From positions 1-64,000 of the forward strand of contig CALKER010000005.1 in assembly GCA_938084835.1 (NCBI GenBank): a stretch of 64,000 bases of DNA. Direction: 5' to 3'. This DNA comes from an uncultured Thermoguttaceae bacterium (GTDB lineage: Bacteria; Planctomycetota; Planctomycetia; Pirellulales; Thermoguttaceae). Positions 55,999 to 64,000 of the stretch are shown here, one piece after another (within the stretch, counting starts at the first letter, position 1; the number at the start of each line of letters is the position of its first letter). Position numbers and translations under genes: made by a program. The notes below the pieces were generated by a model. That model had not been told where the DNA came from. It ran no database searches and saw nothing but the letters and a program-made list of their open reading frames with translations.

Positions 55999-58900
55999 TT
56001 AGCGGAAAAGTAATCCTGCATATCCCACCACGGCGCGCCGGTCCCCACTGACCTCGGCGCTTGTGGTGTAGGCGACACGATAACACTCGTTTAGTTTTCC
56101 CATGTGCTGCAACGTGGTTAAAGCCGCCACGGTAGGTACCAAACCGCACATTGAAATTTGCTTTTGGCGAACGATGTCGAAAAGTTCCCTCGGTTGGCAA
56201 CGCTCCATAGCTTCCACAGCGAGCCGATCTAACCGACGGGCTTCCTCCTCGGGGACGTAGTGGCTGAAGTCGGTCGAGATAACGACCAGGGGAGCTGGCG
56301 TAACCTCGGAAAGAGCTTTTGCCATATGTTGGCCGAACGAGTCAAGCTCCTGCCAATCGCCGCCTCGCATCACGATGGCAACCACCCGCACGTCAGGGCG
56401 GAGAAATCGTAGCATGGGAAGGATCACCTCCACTGCATGCTCCTGAGCATGGGCGGCGGCATCCAATTCAAGACCGGGAACGACCTCGGCGAGCCGTCGC
56501 GCTAGTTCGAAATCGCCAGCTACCTCCCCATGGGGAAGAAGCCATTTTTCATACGGTGCGACTGCCCACGAAGCTCCCTCAGGCCGGTGTTTGGTGGCGA
56601 AAATTACCACTCGTGGGGGGATTTCGACGTGTCGGAGCGTGTCGAAGGCCACCCTTCCCGAATAAACCCACCCGGCATGGGGGACCACGGCTCCTGCCCA
56701 GGCGTCTGGTGTTAGGGGCGAGGCGGCCCACCGACTGAGGAACGAGGAAAGGCCTTCTGGATCTGCCGGATAAAATCGACCGGCGACCACCGGCTGACGT
56801 ACGGGCACCGTGGGCTGCCGCTCCGGAATCCGCTGAAATTGCCAGCCACTTCGCGTACTTACCACCCGGAACGAATAGACGAAAGCCTCCTCGGCTTTTC
56901 GGAGGCTCATCTGGCGGACAAGCTTTCGCAATTGATCCTCTCCCGCCGTGCCTGGGGAATAACTGATGGTCCAGCCCCCCTCGCCCACCACCATTAACGC
57001 TTTTTGCGCAGGGTCAAAGCCGGTCCAATCCGGCTTGGCCACTGTATTCTGAGGAAGCCCTTCCCATAACACGGCGAGGTCCACGCGAAGCTTGTGAAAC
57101 TCATCCGGGCGAAGTCCCCGGGATCTTACTGCCCGAGTTAAGGCTTGGGTCAAGTCATAAACGGTGGCTTGGAGCGGGACCTCTGGGCGGAAATGAATCC
57201 GAAGTTCCTGTACCGCATTTTTCCACCCGGGTAATTCCGCCCATAAAATCACTCCGCAGACCTGCCCGTCGAACACTCCCGGGTGATAAAAGGTGGGCGT
57301 TGCTCCGACCAAAAGTGCTAAAACGTTGCGTCGCACAGCGTCCGCAAGTTGTTGCACATCTTTGTCAGTAGGTCCCGGTGTGATCATACCATCAGGTAGA
57401 GGTGCGACAAGGTCAGCGATCTTTCCGTGTAATGCGTATCCTTCGAAAGTGTAAACGTCAACTTCGTCGCTTTTCCAAGCATGAATGGGCAAACCGGCTT
57501 TCAAACAGGTATGCTCAAGAAAACTCACGGGATCCAACCCGTGCTCCACGGCCACACCGGGCAAGAGAAGCCCGCGGGCGGGCCCTTGACTGACAACCAG
57601 CCCATGACGACCGACTTCGACCGCCCGGGCTCGCTCTTCGCCTTTTGCTTGGAGCTGTTGGTAGTTCCACAAGATCCACACCTCAAGATCCAAGTAGCGA
57701 AGCTCGGCCGGCGAGATGGGCGGGAAACGGAAGTCCTCCTTCGCCGCCCGATAGGCTGCTTGATCGATGGCCACGCTCAGCGGGATCGGTTCCCCCAGGG
57801 CCCCGCAGCAGCTGCGGAGCTGACCATGGCGTTTTAAGCTCACGAACACTCCGTAAACGGGTTTGGTGCCGGAAGCACCAAGCACCGTCTGTGCCGACGG
57901 TAGAGCCCCTCCACAGACCGCAGCCACCACACGTTGAGCCACAATGTTTAAGATTTGGGCCTCCTCCTGCGAGGACAGTTGCGGTGGTACCGGAACCACA
58001 GCCCGGGGATTGCCAAAGGCCGACTCCGGCGGTTGCGCCGCGCACTCCTCCCCTCGATTTGATTGGCCGCCGGAGGTTGGCTCGTGGGAACGGCCGCCAT
58101 TGCCGCCGTTGGGCTTTTCAGCATAGGCCGAGTTCTGACCCGCGGATTGAAGCCCGGAGGCCGGGGCAGAAGACTCTCCCTCAGCCGAGTTACCTCGTGG
58201 ATCCTCTGGCACCGCACGTGCGGAGCAGGCCGACGGCGGGGCCGACACGGTTCCACGTTGTGAACATGGCTCCCCTTTTTCTGAGTAAGCTTGGGATGGC
58301 GTAAGGGAGGAAGCGCCGGAGGCGCTCATGGCCGCCGTGGCCTCCCGCGGTGAATGCGGAGCGCTTGTCGCCGGCGTGCGAGGGATTCGGATGGGCAGCC
58401 TGCGCGAACCCCACGTGCCAACCCCATCGCCATACTGGCCGGCAATAACCGTGCCACAGTGCCCGCAACGGTTCCCCCTCAAATGGTAAGCCCTAATGTT
58501 GTACCCTTGCCTTTGGATCACTCCCTTCCCACAGCCCGGGCAATAAGTGGTTTGTGTTTTGGGGTCGAGGATGTTGCCCGTGTATACGTAGAGGAGTCCT
58601 TCGGCCCGCGCGATTTCATACGCCATTAAAAGAGTACTGGCGGGTGTCGCGGGCCGGTCTAACAGCTGGAAGTCGGGGTGAAACGCGGTAAAGTGTATGG
58701 GCACATCCGGACGTAGTTCCTCCCGAATCCATTGGCACATGTGCCGAATTTCCTCGGGTGAATCATTGGCCCCAGGAATGAGAAGATTGGTGATCTCCAC
58801 CCACACCTTGCTGTGGTGGACCAGCCACTTTAAGGTATCCAACACCGGTTGAAGGTGTCCCAAGCAGTAGTTCACATAGAACTGTTCGGTGAAACCCTTC

Positions 58901-59490
58901 AGGTCAACGTTGGCCGCGTCCATTAACTCGAAGAAAGCGGCGCGAGCTTCCGCTTCGATGTACCCATTGGTAACCGCTACTGTTTTGATACCCCGCCTGC
59001 GGCAAGCGCGGGCCGTGTCCATAGCATATTCGGCCCAGATGATCGGTTCATTGTAAGTGAAGGCGACACTGGTGCAGCCGTGCGCCACAGCGGCCTCGGC
59101 AATTGCCTCCGGAGTGGCTTCCTCACACCACAGATCCGTTTGCCGCGATTTTGTCGTGGTCCAGTTCTGGCAAAATTTGCAGCCGAGGTTGCATCCGCCG
59201 GTCCCGAAAGATAAGACGGCCGATCCCGGGTAGAACTGATTAAGCGGTTTTTTCTCGATCGGGTCGATGCAAAAACCGGTGCTTCGCCCGTACGTAGTCA
59301 GAACTATTTGTCCACCCCGATTCTGCCGCACAAAGCAGAAACCTCTGGCCCCTTCCGGCAGAGAGCAATGTCGCGGGCAGAGATCACAAACCACGCGGTG
59401 GCGTTTTTCGTCACGATGCCACCATCCGCCCACCTTGCTGCCGTCAGGAAGTAGTGGCAGGTCCGAAGGGAGTTGAACCTTTTCGTTCAT
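55999..59490 (-). CDS. Radical SAM-AMMECR1-MEMO1 fusion (AmmeMemoRadiSam system)
   Basis: A 1163-residue fusion of three proteins usually encoded separately. Residues 1-370 are a radical SAM enzyme with the cluster motif CNLGCKFC (C100, C104, C107), an upstream Cys group (C35, C38, C42, C52) and a C-terminal zinc-ribbon-like CPGCGKG...CGHCG. A Ser/Gly/Pro linker spans about 375-495. Residues about 500-690 are AMMECR1, with LRSCCG instead of the usual LRGCIG. Residues about 695-885 look like a second, degraded AMMECR1 domain. Residues about 895-1163 are MEMO1, with the metal-site segments VVPHAGWVYSG, TKHRPEG and MCGLVPT. The ATG has GGGAGG 7 bases upstream. The system's reaction is not known; fusion implies the parts act together. 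Confidence 0.9.
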   Translation of the reverse strand: MNEKVQLPSDLPLLPDGSKVGGWWHRDEKRHRVVCDLCPRHCSLPEGARGFCFVRQNRGGQIVLTTYGRSTGFCIDPIEKKPLNQFYPGSAVLSFGTGGCNLGCKFCQNWTTTKSRQTDLWCEEATPEAIAEAAVAHGCTSVAFTYNEPIIWAEYAMDTARACRRRGIKTVAVTNGYIEAEARAAFFELMDAANVDLKGFTEQFYVNYCLGHLQPVLDTLKWLVHHSKVWVEITNLLIPGANDSPEEIRHMCQWIREELRPDVPIHFTAFHPDFQLLDRPATPASTLLMAYEIARAEGLLYVYTGNILDPKTQTTYCPGCGKGVIQRQGYNIRAYHLRGNRCGHCGTVIAGQYGDGVGTWGSRRLPIRIPRTPATSAPHSPREATAAMSASGASSLTPSQAYSEKGEPCSQRGTVSAPPSACSARAVPEDPRGNSAEGESSAPASGLQSAGQNSAYAEKPNGGNGGRSHEPTSGGQSNRGEECAAQPPESAFGNPRAVVPVPPQLSSQEEAQILNIVAQRVVAAVCGGALPSAQTVLGASGTKPVYGVFVSLKRHGQLRSCCGALGEPIPLSVAIDQAAYRAAKEDFRFPPISPAELRYLDLEVWILWNYQQLQAKGEERARAVEVGRHGLVVSQGPARGLLLPGVAVEHGLDPVSFLEHTCLKAGLPIHAWKSDEVDVYTFEGYALHGKIADLVAPLPDGMITPGPTDKDVQQLADAVRRNVLALLVGATPTFYHPGVFDGQVCGVILWAELPGWKNAVQELRIHFRPEVPLQATVYDLTQALTRAVRSRGLRPDEFHKLRVDLAVLWEGLPQNTVAKPDWTGFDPAQKALMVVGEGGWTISYSPGTAGEDQLRKLVRQMSLRKAEEAFVYSFRVVSTRSGWQFQRIPERQPTVPVRQPVVAGRFYPADPEGLSSFLSRWAASPLTPDAWAGAVVPHAGWVYSGRVAFDTLRHVEIPPRVVIFATKHRPEGASWAVAPYEKWLLPHGEVAGDFELARRLAEVVPGLELDAAAHAQEHAVEVILPMLRFLRPDVRVVAIVMRGGDWQELDSFGQHMAKALSEVTPAPLVVISTDFSHYVPEEEARRLDRLAVEAMERCQPRELFDIVRQKQISMCGLVPTVAALTTLQHMGKLNECYRVAYTTSAEVSGDRRAVVGYAGLLFR

Positions 59491-59995
59491 AAAAACACCT
59501 CCCTAACTCGGAAGTTACGGGGCCGCTTGCAGTTGAAGCGCCCTGCTAGCATTCTCGCGGCGGAGAACTGGCCTGAAGCCACTTAACGTTGGTCTTCTTC
59601 CCCGTGGGTTTCAAAACCCGAAGGCTTCTCACTAGCCCGAGCGTGACCCACGGTTGAAGAGGCACCGCCGACCGAATTAAGGACCAAGAGCTCTTCCGAA
59701 GCCGAACAATAGCTTGTGAGCCCGAAGACTCCCCCTTCAGGCTTCAGGGGACTTTGTTCGCAACGAATAGCCCTTTGTCTAAGGCCGTATCAGTGCCACA
59801 TTTTGCCCGTGGCCAATTTCCGTTAGCCGAAGCCTTGCTAAATTCTAGCAATTTTGGAATGTTTTTTCCTTTCCAAAGTTCGCTTCAAAGAATACCTCGA
59901 AGGGATTCTCTGAGCCGTTTTCTAGGGGGATTGTAACGGCATAGATCAGCAGATTTGTTGTCTTCCGACGAACAAAAAGTCTGATTTTGGGGAAG
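59491..59995. other. Divergent spacer of 0.5 kb
   Basis: It lies between the fusion gene and mutY. No gene; no distinct element beyond AT-rich stretches near 59830-59880. Confidence 0.4.
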
Positions 59996-61327
59996 ATGCT
60001 GAGTGCGCAAGAAATGAAAACTCAACAAAGAGCTGGGGCCACCTCCTCCGCGGCTGGGCGAGCAAGGAAGCTTGCAGAACAAGTGGATGAAAAACGGATT
60101 GTCGCCATCCGATCCCGGCTACTGCGGTGGTTTCGCAAACATCAGCGGGACCTGCCGTGGCGGCGAAAGCTCAATCCTTACGCCGTGTGGGTGAGCGAGG
60201 TGATGCTTCAGCAGACACAGGTAGCGAAGGTTGTGGATTGTTTTGATCGATTCCTGTCGCGATTTCCCACGGTGGAGGACTTAGCGGCAGCTTCCTTGCA
60301 GGAGGTCCTGCGAGTGTGGGAGGGGCTCGGATACTACCGGCGGGCCATACATTTATGGCAGGCCGCTCAGATTATCCGCAACCAGTTCGGCGGGCAAATC
60401 CCTCAGGAGCTCGACCGCCTTCAAGCCCTCCCCGGGGTCGGACGATATACCGCAGGGGCCATTCTCTCGATTGGGTTCGGCAAGCCGGCGCCTATACTGG
60501 AAGCCAATTCGCGGCGGGTACTTTCGCGGATGTTCGCCCAGCTGGTGTCCTCCGATCGCAGTCAAGAGAGCCAGCTATGGGATTTGGCCGGCAGGTTGGT
60601 ATGCCCGAGACATCCAGGGGATTTCAACCAGGCCTTAATGGAGCTAGGGTCGCTAGTGTGCCTGCCCGCTCGGCCCCGCTGTGGACTCTGCCCTGTGCGG
60701 GGGCTATGTGATTTTGCAGGCGGAAGATGTCCCCCACTCCCCACAAGTTGCAAATCTCGGCCAATTGAGCATCAATCGGTGGTGGTTCTTGCGGCAACAT
60801 GCGACGGGAAAGTTTTGCTTGGCCGCCATGGACCTGGGGAGCGTTGGGCGCTTTTGTGGGATTTTCCGCGATTCGAGCTGGAGGGCCCTTGCGACCCGGT
60901 GGCCGAGGCCGAAAGAAAAATTACCGGATTGTTCCCCTGCGATATCGCCACGGGTCAAAAGCTTGGCGTTGTGAAGCACGCGGTGACGCGGTTTCGAATT
61001 CGGGCCGAGGTGGTGCTTATCGGGATTCGTCCACAGCATAAAAAAGGCCGGCTGGCATGCAACCTCAGTCAGACTTCCGGACGATGTGTGCACCGCGCTT
61101 GTCCACAGCGGAAGAAGGCGTCAGCTGGCCGCAAGGAGCTCTCCCAACACGGGCACCCGTCCCAACCACCGGGTGAATGGGCGCCCTTTCGTGGCACCCT
61201 CAGGTGGGTTGCTATTTCGGATTTGGAATCGCTTCCCATGCCCGCTGCTTCCCGGCGCATTGCCACGATGTTGATCTCCCATTTGAAAGCCCGATCCACC
61301 GCCGGAGGCGAGGATAGTCGCCCTTAG
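59996..61327 (+). CDS. mutY: MutY-type adenine glycosylase with altered key residues
   Basis: About 443 residues. The HhH-GPD domain has the catalytic Glu region WVSEVMLQQTQV and the hairpin LPGVGRYTAGAILS. The iron-sulfur ligands are intact (C-x6-C-x2-C-x5-C in CLPARPRCGLCPVRGLC). MutY removes adenine paired with 8-oxoguanine. Where other MutY proteins read PILDGNVKRVL, this one reads PILEANSRRVL, replacing the catalytic Asp with Glu. The C-terminal NUDIX-like domain reads VKHAVTRFRI where the 8-oxoG-sensing FSH loop normally is, and contains a polar insert of about 50 residues. The start is uncertain: ATG 59996, TTG 59987 and ATG 60014 are all possible. Confidence 0.88.
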   Translation: MLSAQEMKTQQRAGATSSAAGRARKLAEQVDEKRIVAIRSRLLRWFRKHQRDLPWRRKLNPYAVWVSEVMLQQTQVAKVVDCFDRFLSRFPTVEDLAAASLQEVLRVWEGLGYYRRAIHLWQAAQIIRNQFGGQIPQELDRLQALPGVGRYTAGAILSIGFGKPAPILEANSRRVLSRMFAQLVSSDRSQESQLWDLAGRLVCPRHPGDFNQALMELGSLVCLPARPRCGLCPVRGLCDFAGGRCPPLPTSCKSRPIEHQSVVVLAATCDGKVLLGRHGPGERWALLWDFPRFELEGPCDPVAEAERKITGLFPCDIATGQKLGVVKHAVTRFRIRAEVVLIGIRPQHKKGRLACNLSQTSGRCVHRACPQRKKASAGRKELSQHGHPSQPPGEWAPFRGTLRWVAISDLESLPMPAASRRIATMLISHLKARSTAGGEDSRP

Positions 61328-61739
61328 TTGTTTACGTAACTCGCAAAGGGATTGAGTGTTCATGTCTCAAAGATAAGCGAGTAAGAATGGCACAGCTTAA
61401 GCCGCCCTCCCGGCCGTCGCGGCGAGAGTTTAGCTTTTCAATTGCAGTCGATCCTCAGGGATTAAAGCTCAGTCTTACTACCTCCGGATGAGCCTCCAAT
61501 TCAGAGCTTCTAAGCGGAGGTGAAGCAACGAGTCCTTCGCCCCCACGTTGTTCCCTCTCCATAAGCGGAGGGCCGACGACGACTAATCTTGTTTGGGCAG
61601 GACACCGGGAAGGCAATTTTTCGTACCAGGCGGAACAAAGTTCTGAGGGCAAGACGTTGTCATGAGCGCCGCGACGGTCTCATGGCACGGCAGATCCACT
61701 ACCTTAGGGCGTAACTTAAGAGCTCACCGGTTTTGGCAG
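61328..61739. other. Spacer between convergent mutY and trpC
   Basis: About 410 bases. No gene or clear terminator. Confidence 0.4.
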
Positions 61740-62576
61740 TCAGCGGGTAGGCCTGCAGCAAGAACCGGGCTCCTCTCTGCCGGCCAGAAGGCGCCGCACC
61801 GCTTGAGCGATGTCCGGGGCAAGCATCAGGCTTTCGCCCACTAGGACCGCATGAACACCTGCTGCCGCCAAACGCCGAAGATCCTCAGCGGTACGAATGC
61901 CACTTTCGCTTACCACCACCCTATCCGGGGGAATCTTATCCAGTAGTCGCAGGGTATGCTCGAGGTCCACAGCAAACGTTCGCAAGTTCCTGTTGTTGAT
62001 TCCGATCAGTGGAGCCGGCAACTCCACCACACGTTCCACATTTTCGGGATCGTGGACTTCCACAAGTGGGGTCATCCCTAGGGCAAGTATTTTTTGGAAA
62101 AGGTACGACAACGTGGGCTGATCCAAACATTCGGCGATGAGGAGCACGGCGTCGGCCCCAGCCGCGCGAGCCTCGTAGATCTGGTAAAGCTCAATGACGA
62201 AGTCTTTTCGCAAAACGGGGAGGTCTACCGCATGCCGGATTTGCGTTAAATACTCCAGCCGGCCCTGGAAATACCTTTCGTCTGTGAGCACACTGATCGC
62301 ACTTGCGCCCTCTGCCTGATAGATGCGTGCGATTTCGATGGGATCGAAATTCTCCCGAATGATCCCCCGCGAAGGACTGGCTTTTTTCACCTCCGCAATC
62401 AGCCGGATGGGACCTGGCCCGCGGAGGGGGTCGAGAAACGACCGTGGCGGTGGGGCTTCAGCAACTTTTTCCTCTAATATCTGTAGGGGCACCGCGAGTT
62501 TGCGGCGCTCCACCTCCTGGCGTTTGTGGGCCAATATTTCCTGAAGGATAGAGGGAATTGGTAAAGGGACAGTCAT
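61740..62576 (-). CDS. trpC: Indole-3-glycerol phosphate synthase
   Basis: A 278-residue TIM-barrel enzyme of tryptophan synthesis. It carries the catalytic motifs IAEVKKASPSRG, SVLTDERYFQG, PVLRKDFVI, IGINNRNLRTF and VVSESGI in the correct order. The start at 62576 is chosen because the family begins there (IPSILQEILAHKRQEVERRK); the frame extends to 62678 but that part is not conserved in style. No other trp gene is in the window, so the pathway is scattered. A 25-bp-period duplication lies about 280 bases upstream. Confidence 0.95.
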   Translation of the reverse strand: MTVPLPIPSILQEILAHKRQEVERRKLAVPLQILEEKVAEAPPPRSFLDPLRGPGPIRLIAEVKKASPSRGIIRENFDPIEIARIYQAEGASAISVLTDERYFQGRLEYLTQIRHAVDLPVLRKDFVIELYQIYEARAAGADAVLLIAECLDQPTLSYLFQKILALGMTPLVEVHDPENVERVVELPAPLIGINNRNLRTFAVDLEHTLRLLDKIPPDRVVVSESGIRTAEDLRRLAAAGVHAVLVGESLMLAPDIAQAVRRLLAGREEPGSCCRPTR

Positions 62577-64000
62577 CGGAAGAAGCTCGGTCGTGATAGA
62601 AACTTCTTTACTACCACATCTTGCCCCAAGACTTATCCGGGGACAGACGCGACTTTGCGACGGCAACCTTCTTGGCACCAGCCGCGTTACCTGCCTACGC
62701 AGTTCTCCAATGGGGAGCCCGCGGGGCGTGAATCTTCCGTTTAAAAATCGCGCTAACCGAGCCCGTGATTATTGCTCGGCGAATATCCCTATACCACGCC
62801 GCGGGCCAAAAAAGTGGATAAGGCGATTCCTTTCTCAAGCCATTTTTCTCCAACTACTAATTCCAAAATTTGCTCGCACCCTTAATCCCAAAATTTGCTC
62901 GCATTTTGGTAATGCGGCCGGCCGGAATGTCGGTTGTGTCGATACAGACTCCCAGCGGAAATGTTACAATTAATCATCATCTTAGTAGTGTACGTTGCAC
63001 AAAGCGATTATGATCCGCAATTTGGATCCAAGTGAATCCACAGATACTTCTCAATTTGATGCCCATTTGGACTGGGTCCCGCGGGGTTCACGACTCCCCC
63101 GAAGAAATCACTGTAAGTTATCGGCCTTACTTCGGGCGCAGGCCTGATAACGCCCCCGGAGCGAGACGGCGGTAGCTTTACTCGGGAATCGCCCTCAATT
63201 AGCGTAGGAAGTAAGGTGTACCGTAGGTGGTGAGGCCCTCGGGAAGGGGAACGCCGCTGGAAAGGGAGCCGAATGCCAAGCGAATCTCCAGGGGTTGAGG
63301 CCCCCGGCGGAATGGATAAGGGGTTGATTAATTTCTCGGACAAGACCTTTCCGCCAAGACCTTATTAAGTGCGTCAGATATGGTACTGGACGACATTTGC
63401 TTGCTTGTGTCCTAACACGGGCAGGTTGGTATAGGTCATTTTGCGTTGTTGCGGAAGATAGAAATCCGCTATTGAGCAAACCATTCAGAGCGACATTTGC
63501 CAATTCGGACAGTAACAATTGCGTCAGTATGTTCGCATTTAGGGGCCTTGGTTACCATCTGATTGGACAAGGTTAAGTCCTTGGCTCGGTAGCCCATTTA
63601 GCCTTCGCCCGGTGCTTCTCGAACTCGATGTCCGAAGATTTTCCAATTAAAAGGCACAACAAAACAACATTCAGGGGACGCGTCCGATTGTCCCGGTGGG
63701 CGGACGGCGGAAACATTAAGGTGGAGTGCACCCCGCTTGCCAACATCCCTTCCCTACCCCCACGAATTGAGTGGCATAGAACCCTACCACCTTGAGGCAA
63801 AACATTGAGACCTTTGGGCAATCGACGTCGTTAAGATTTGTCCGTAGTTGTCCACGGCTGCCTGCAACCGCTTGACTAGCCGGACGGGTGTATTTCGTGA
63901 CGGGAAATTCCCCAGGAACGGTACGAGCTGCGAACTTTTTCGGAACGCAATAGTGAAGGCTCCGAACTCGGTTTGCCCGCCGGAGAATGGATTCTTTCCT
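62577..64000. other. Terminal spacer of 1.4 kb
   Basis: No supported gene or RNA up to the window edge. It contains the duplication at 62857-62903. Confidence 0.45.
62857..62903. repeat. Tandem duplication upstream of trpC
   Basis: The core CAAAATTTGCTCGCA occurs twice, within units starting at 62857 (CTAATTCCAAAATTTG) and 62882 (TTAATCCCAAAATTTG), 25 bases apart. Confidence 0.75.

Overview
The window looks like chromosomal DNA from a Gram-negative, outer-membrane-bearing planctomycete, most like the thermophilic Pirellulales/Thermogutta group. This is inferred from gene style, not from a marker gene. The signs are lipid A genes next to an OmpH chaperone, many secreted proteins of a planctomycete type (TPR protein with a Ser/Pro linker, YVTN propeller fused to a di-haem cytochrome c peroxidase, PQQ-like propeller, zinc-ribbon membrane protein, tiny lipoproteins), a RibBA, and roughly one third non-coding DNA. 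I see no rRNA, convincing tRNA, transposase, prophage or CRISPR array.

Layout. 0.1-2.5 kb: a TPR membrane protein (-). 4.1-8.3 kb: an envelope cluster (+): OmpH/Skp-like chaperone, LpxC, LpxA and a translationally coupled Gfo/Idh/MocA oxidoreductase resembling UDP-GlcNAc 3-dehydrogenase (GnnA). 8.7-10.7 kb: three small minus-strand genes (zinc-ribbon membrane protein, tandem-ACT protein, conserved 86-residue protein). 11.7-18.0 kb: Trm112-like protein, HIT hydrolase, MsbA-like ABC exporter, MATE transporter. 19.2-24.1 kb: a six-helix membrane protein, a secreted PQQ-like propeller and an unrecognised secreted helical protein. 24.4-25.6 kb: RibBA (-). 26.8-28.7 kb: a FlgI-like domain fused to HEAT-like repeats in a lipoprotein. 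29.8-33.5 kb: SMC. 33.9-40.3 kb (-): PurB, propeller/cytochrome c peroxidase, sodium:solute symporter with a C-terminal extension. 41.7-46.3 kb (-): clostridial-type EtfB and EtfA plus a long acyl-CoA dehydrogenase. 46.9-48.9 kb: GAF/AAA+ sigma-54 activator. 49.0-53.7 kb (-): a secreted protein, two probable tiny lipoproteins and APS kinase. 54.7-55.7 kb: class II fructose-bisphosphate aldolase. 56.0-59.5 kb (-): a 1163-residue fusion of the AmmeMemoRadiSam proteins. 60.0-61.3 kb: an atypical MutY. 61.7-62.6 kb (-): TrpC.

Functional themes are envelope building (lipid A synthesis, OMP chaperone, lipid or drug export), electron transfer (ETF/acyl-CoA dehydrogenase, cytochrome c peroxidase), core metabolism (riboflavin, purine, tryptophan, glycolysis) and genome upkeep (SMC, MutY). 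Genes are mostly single or in pairs separated by long spacers. Those spacers repeatedly contain short imperfect tandem duplications, each with its own sequence, plus several strong hairpins. The most interesting items are the Radical SAM-AMMECR1-MEMO fusion with a second AMMECR1-like segment, the MutY with a substituted catalytic Asp, the orphan FlgI-HEAT lipoprotein, and the intergenic duplications.
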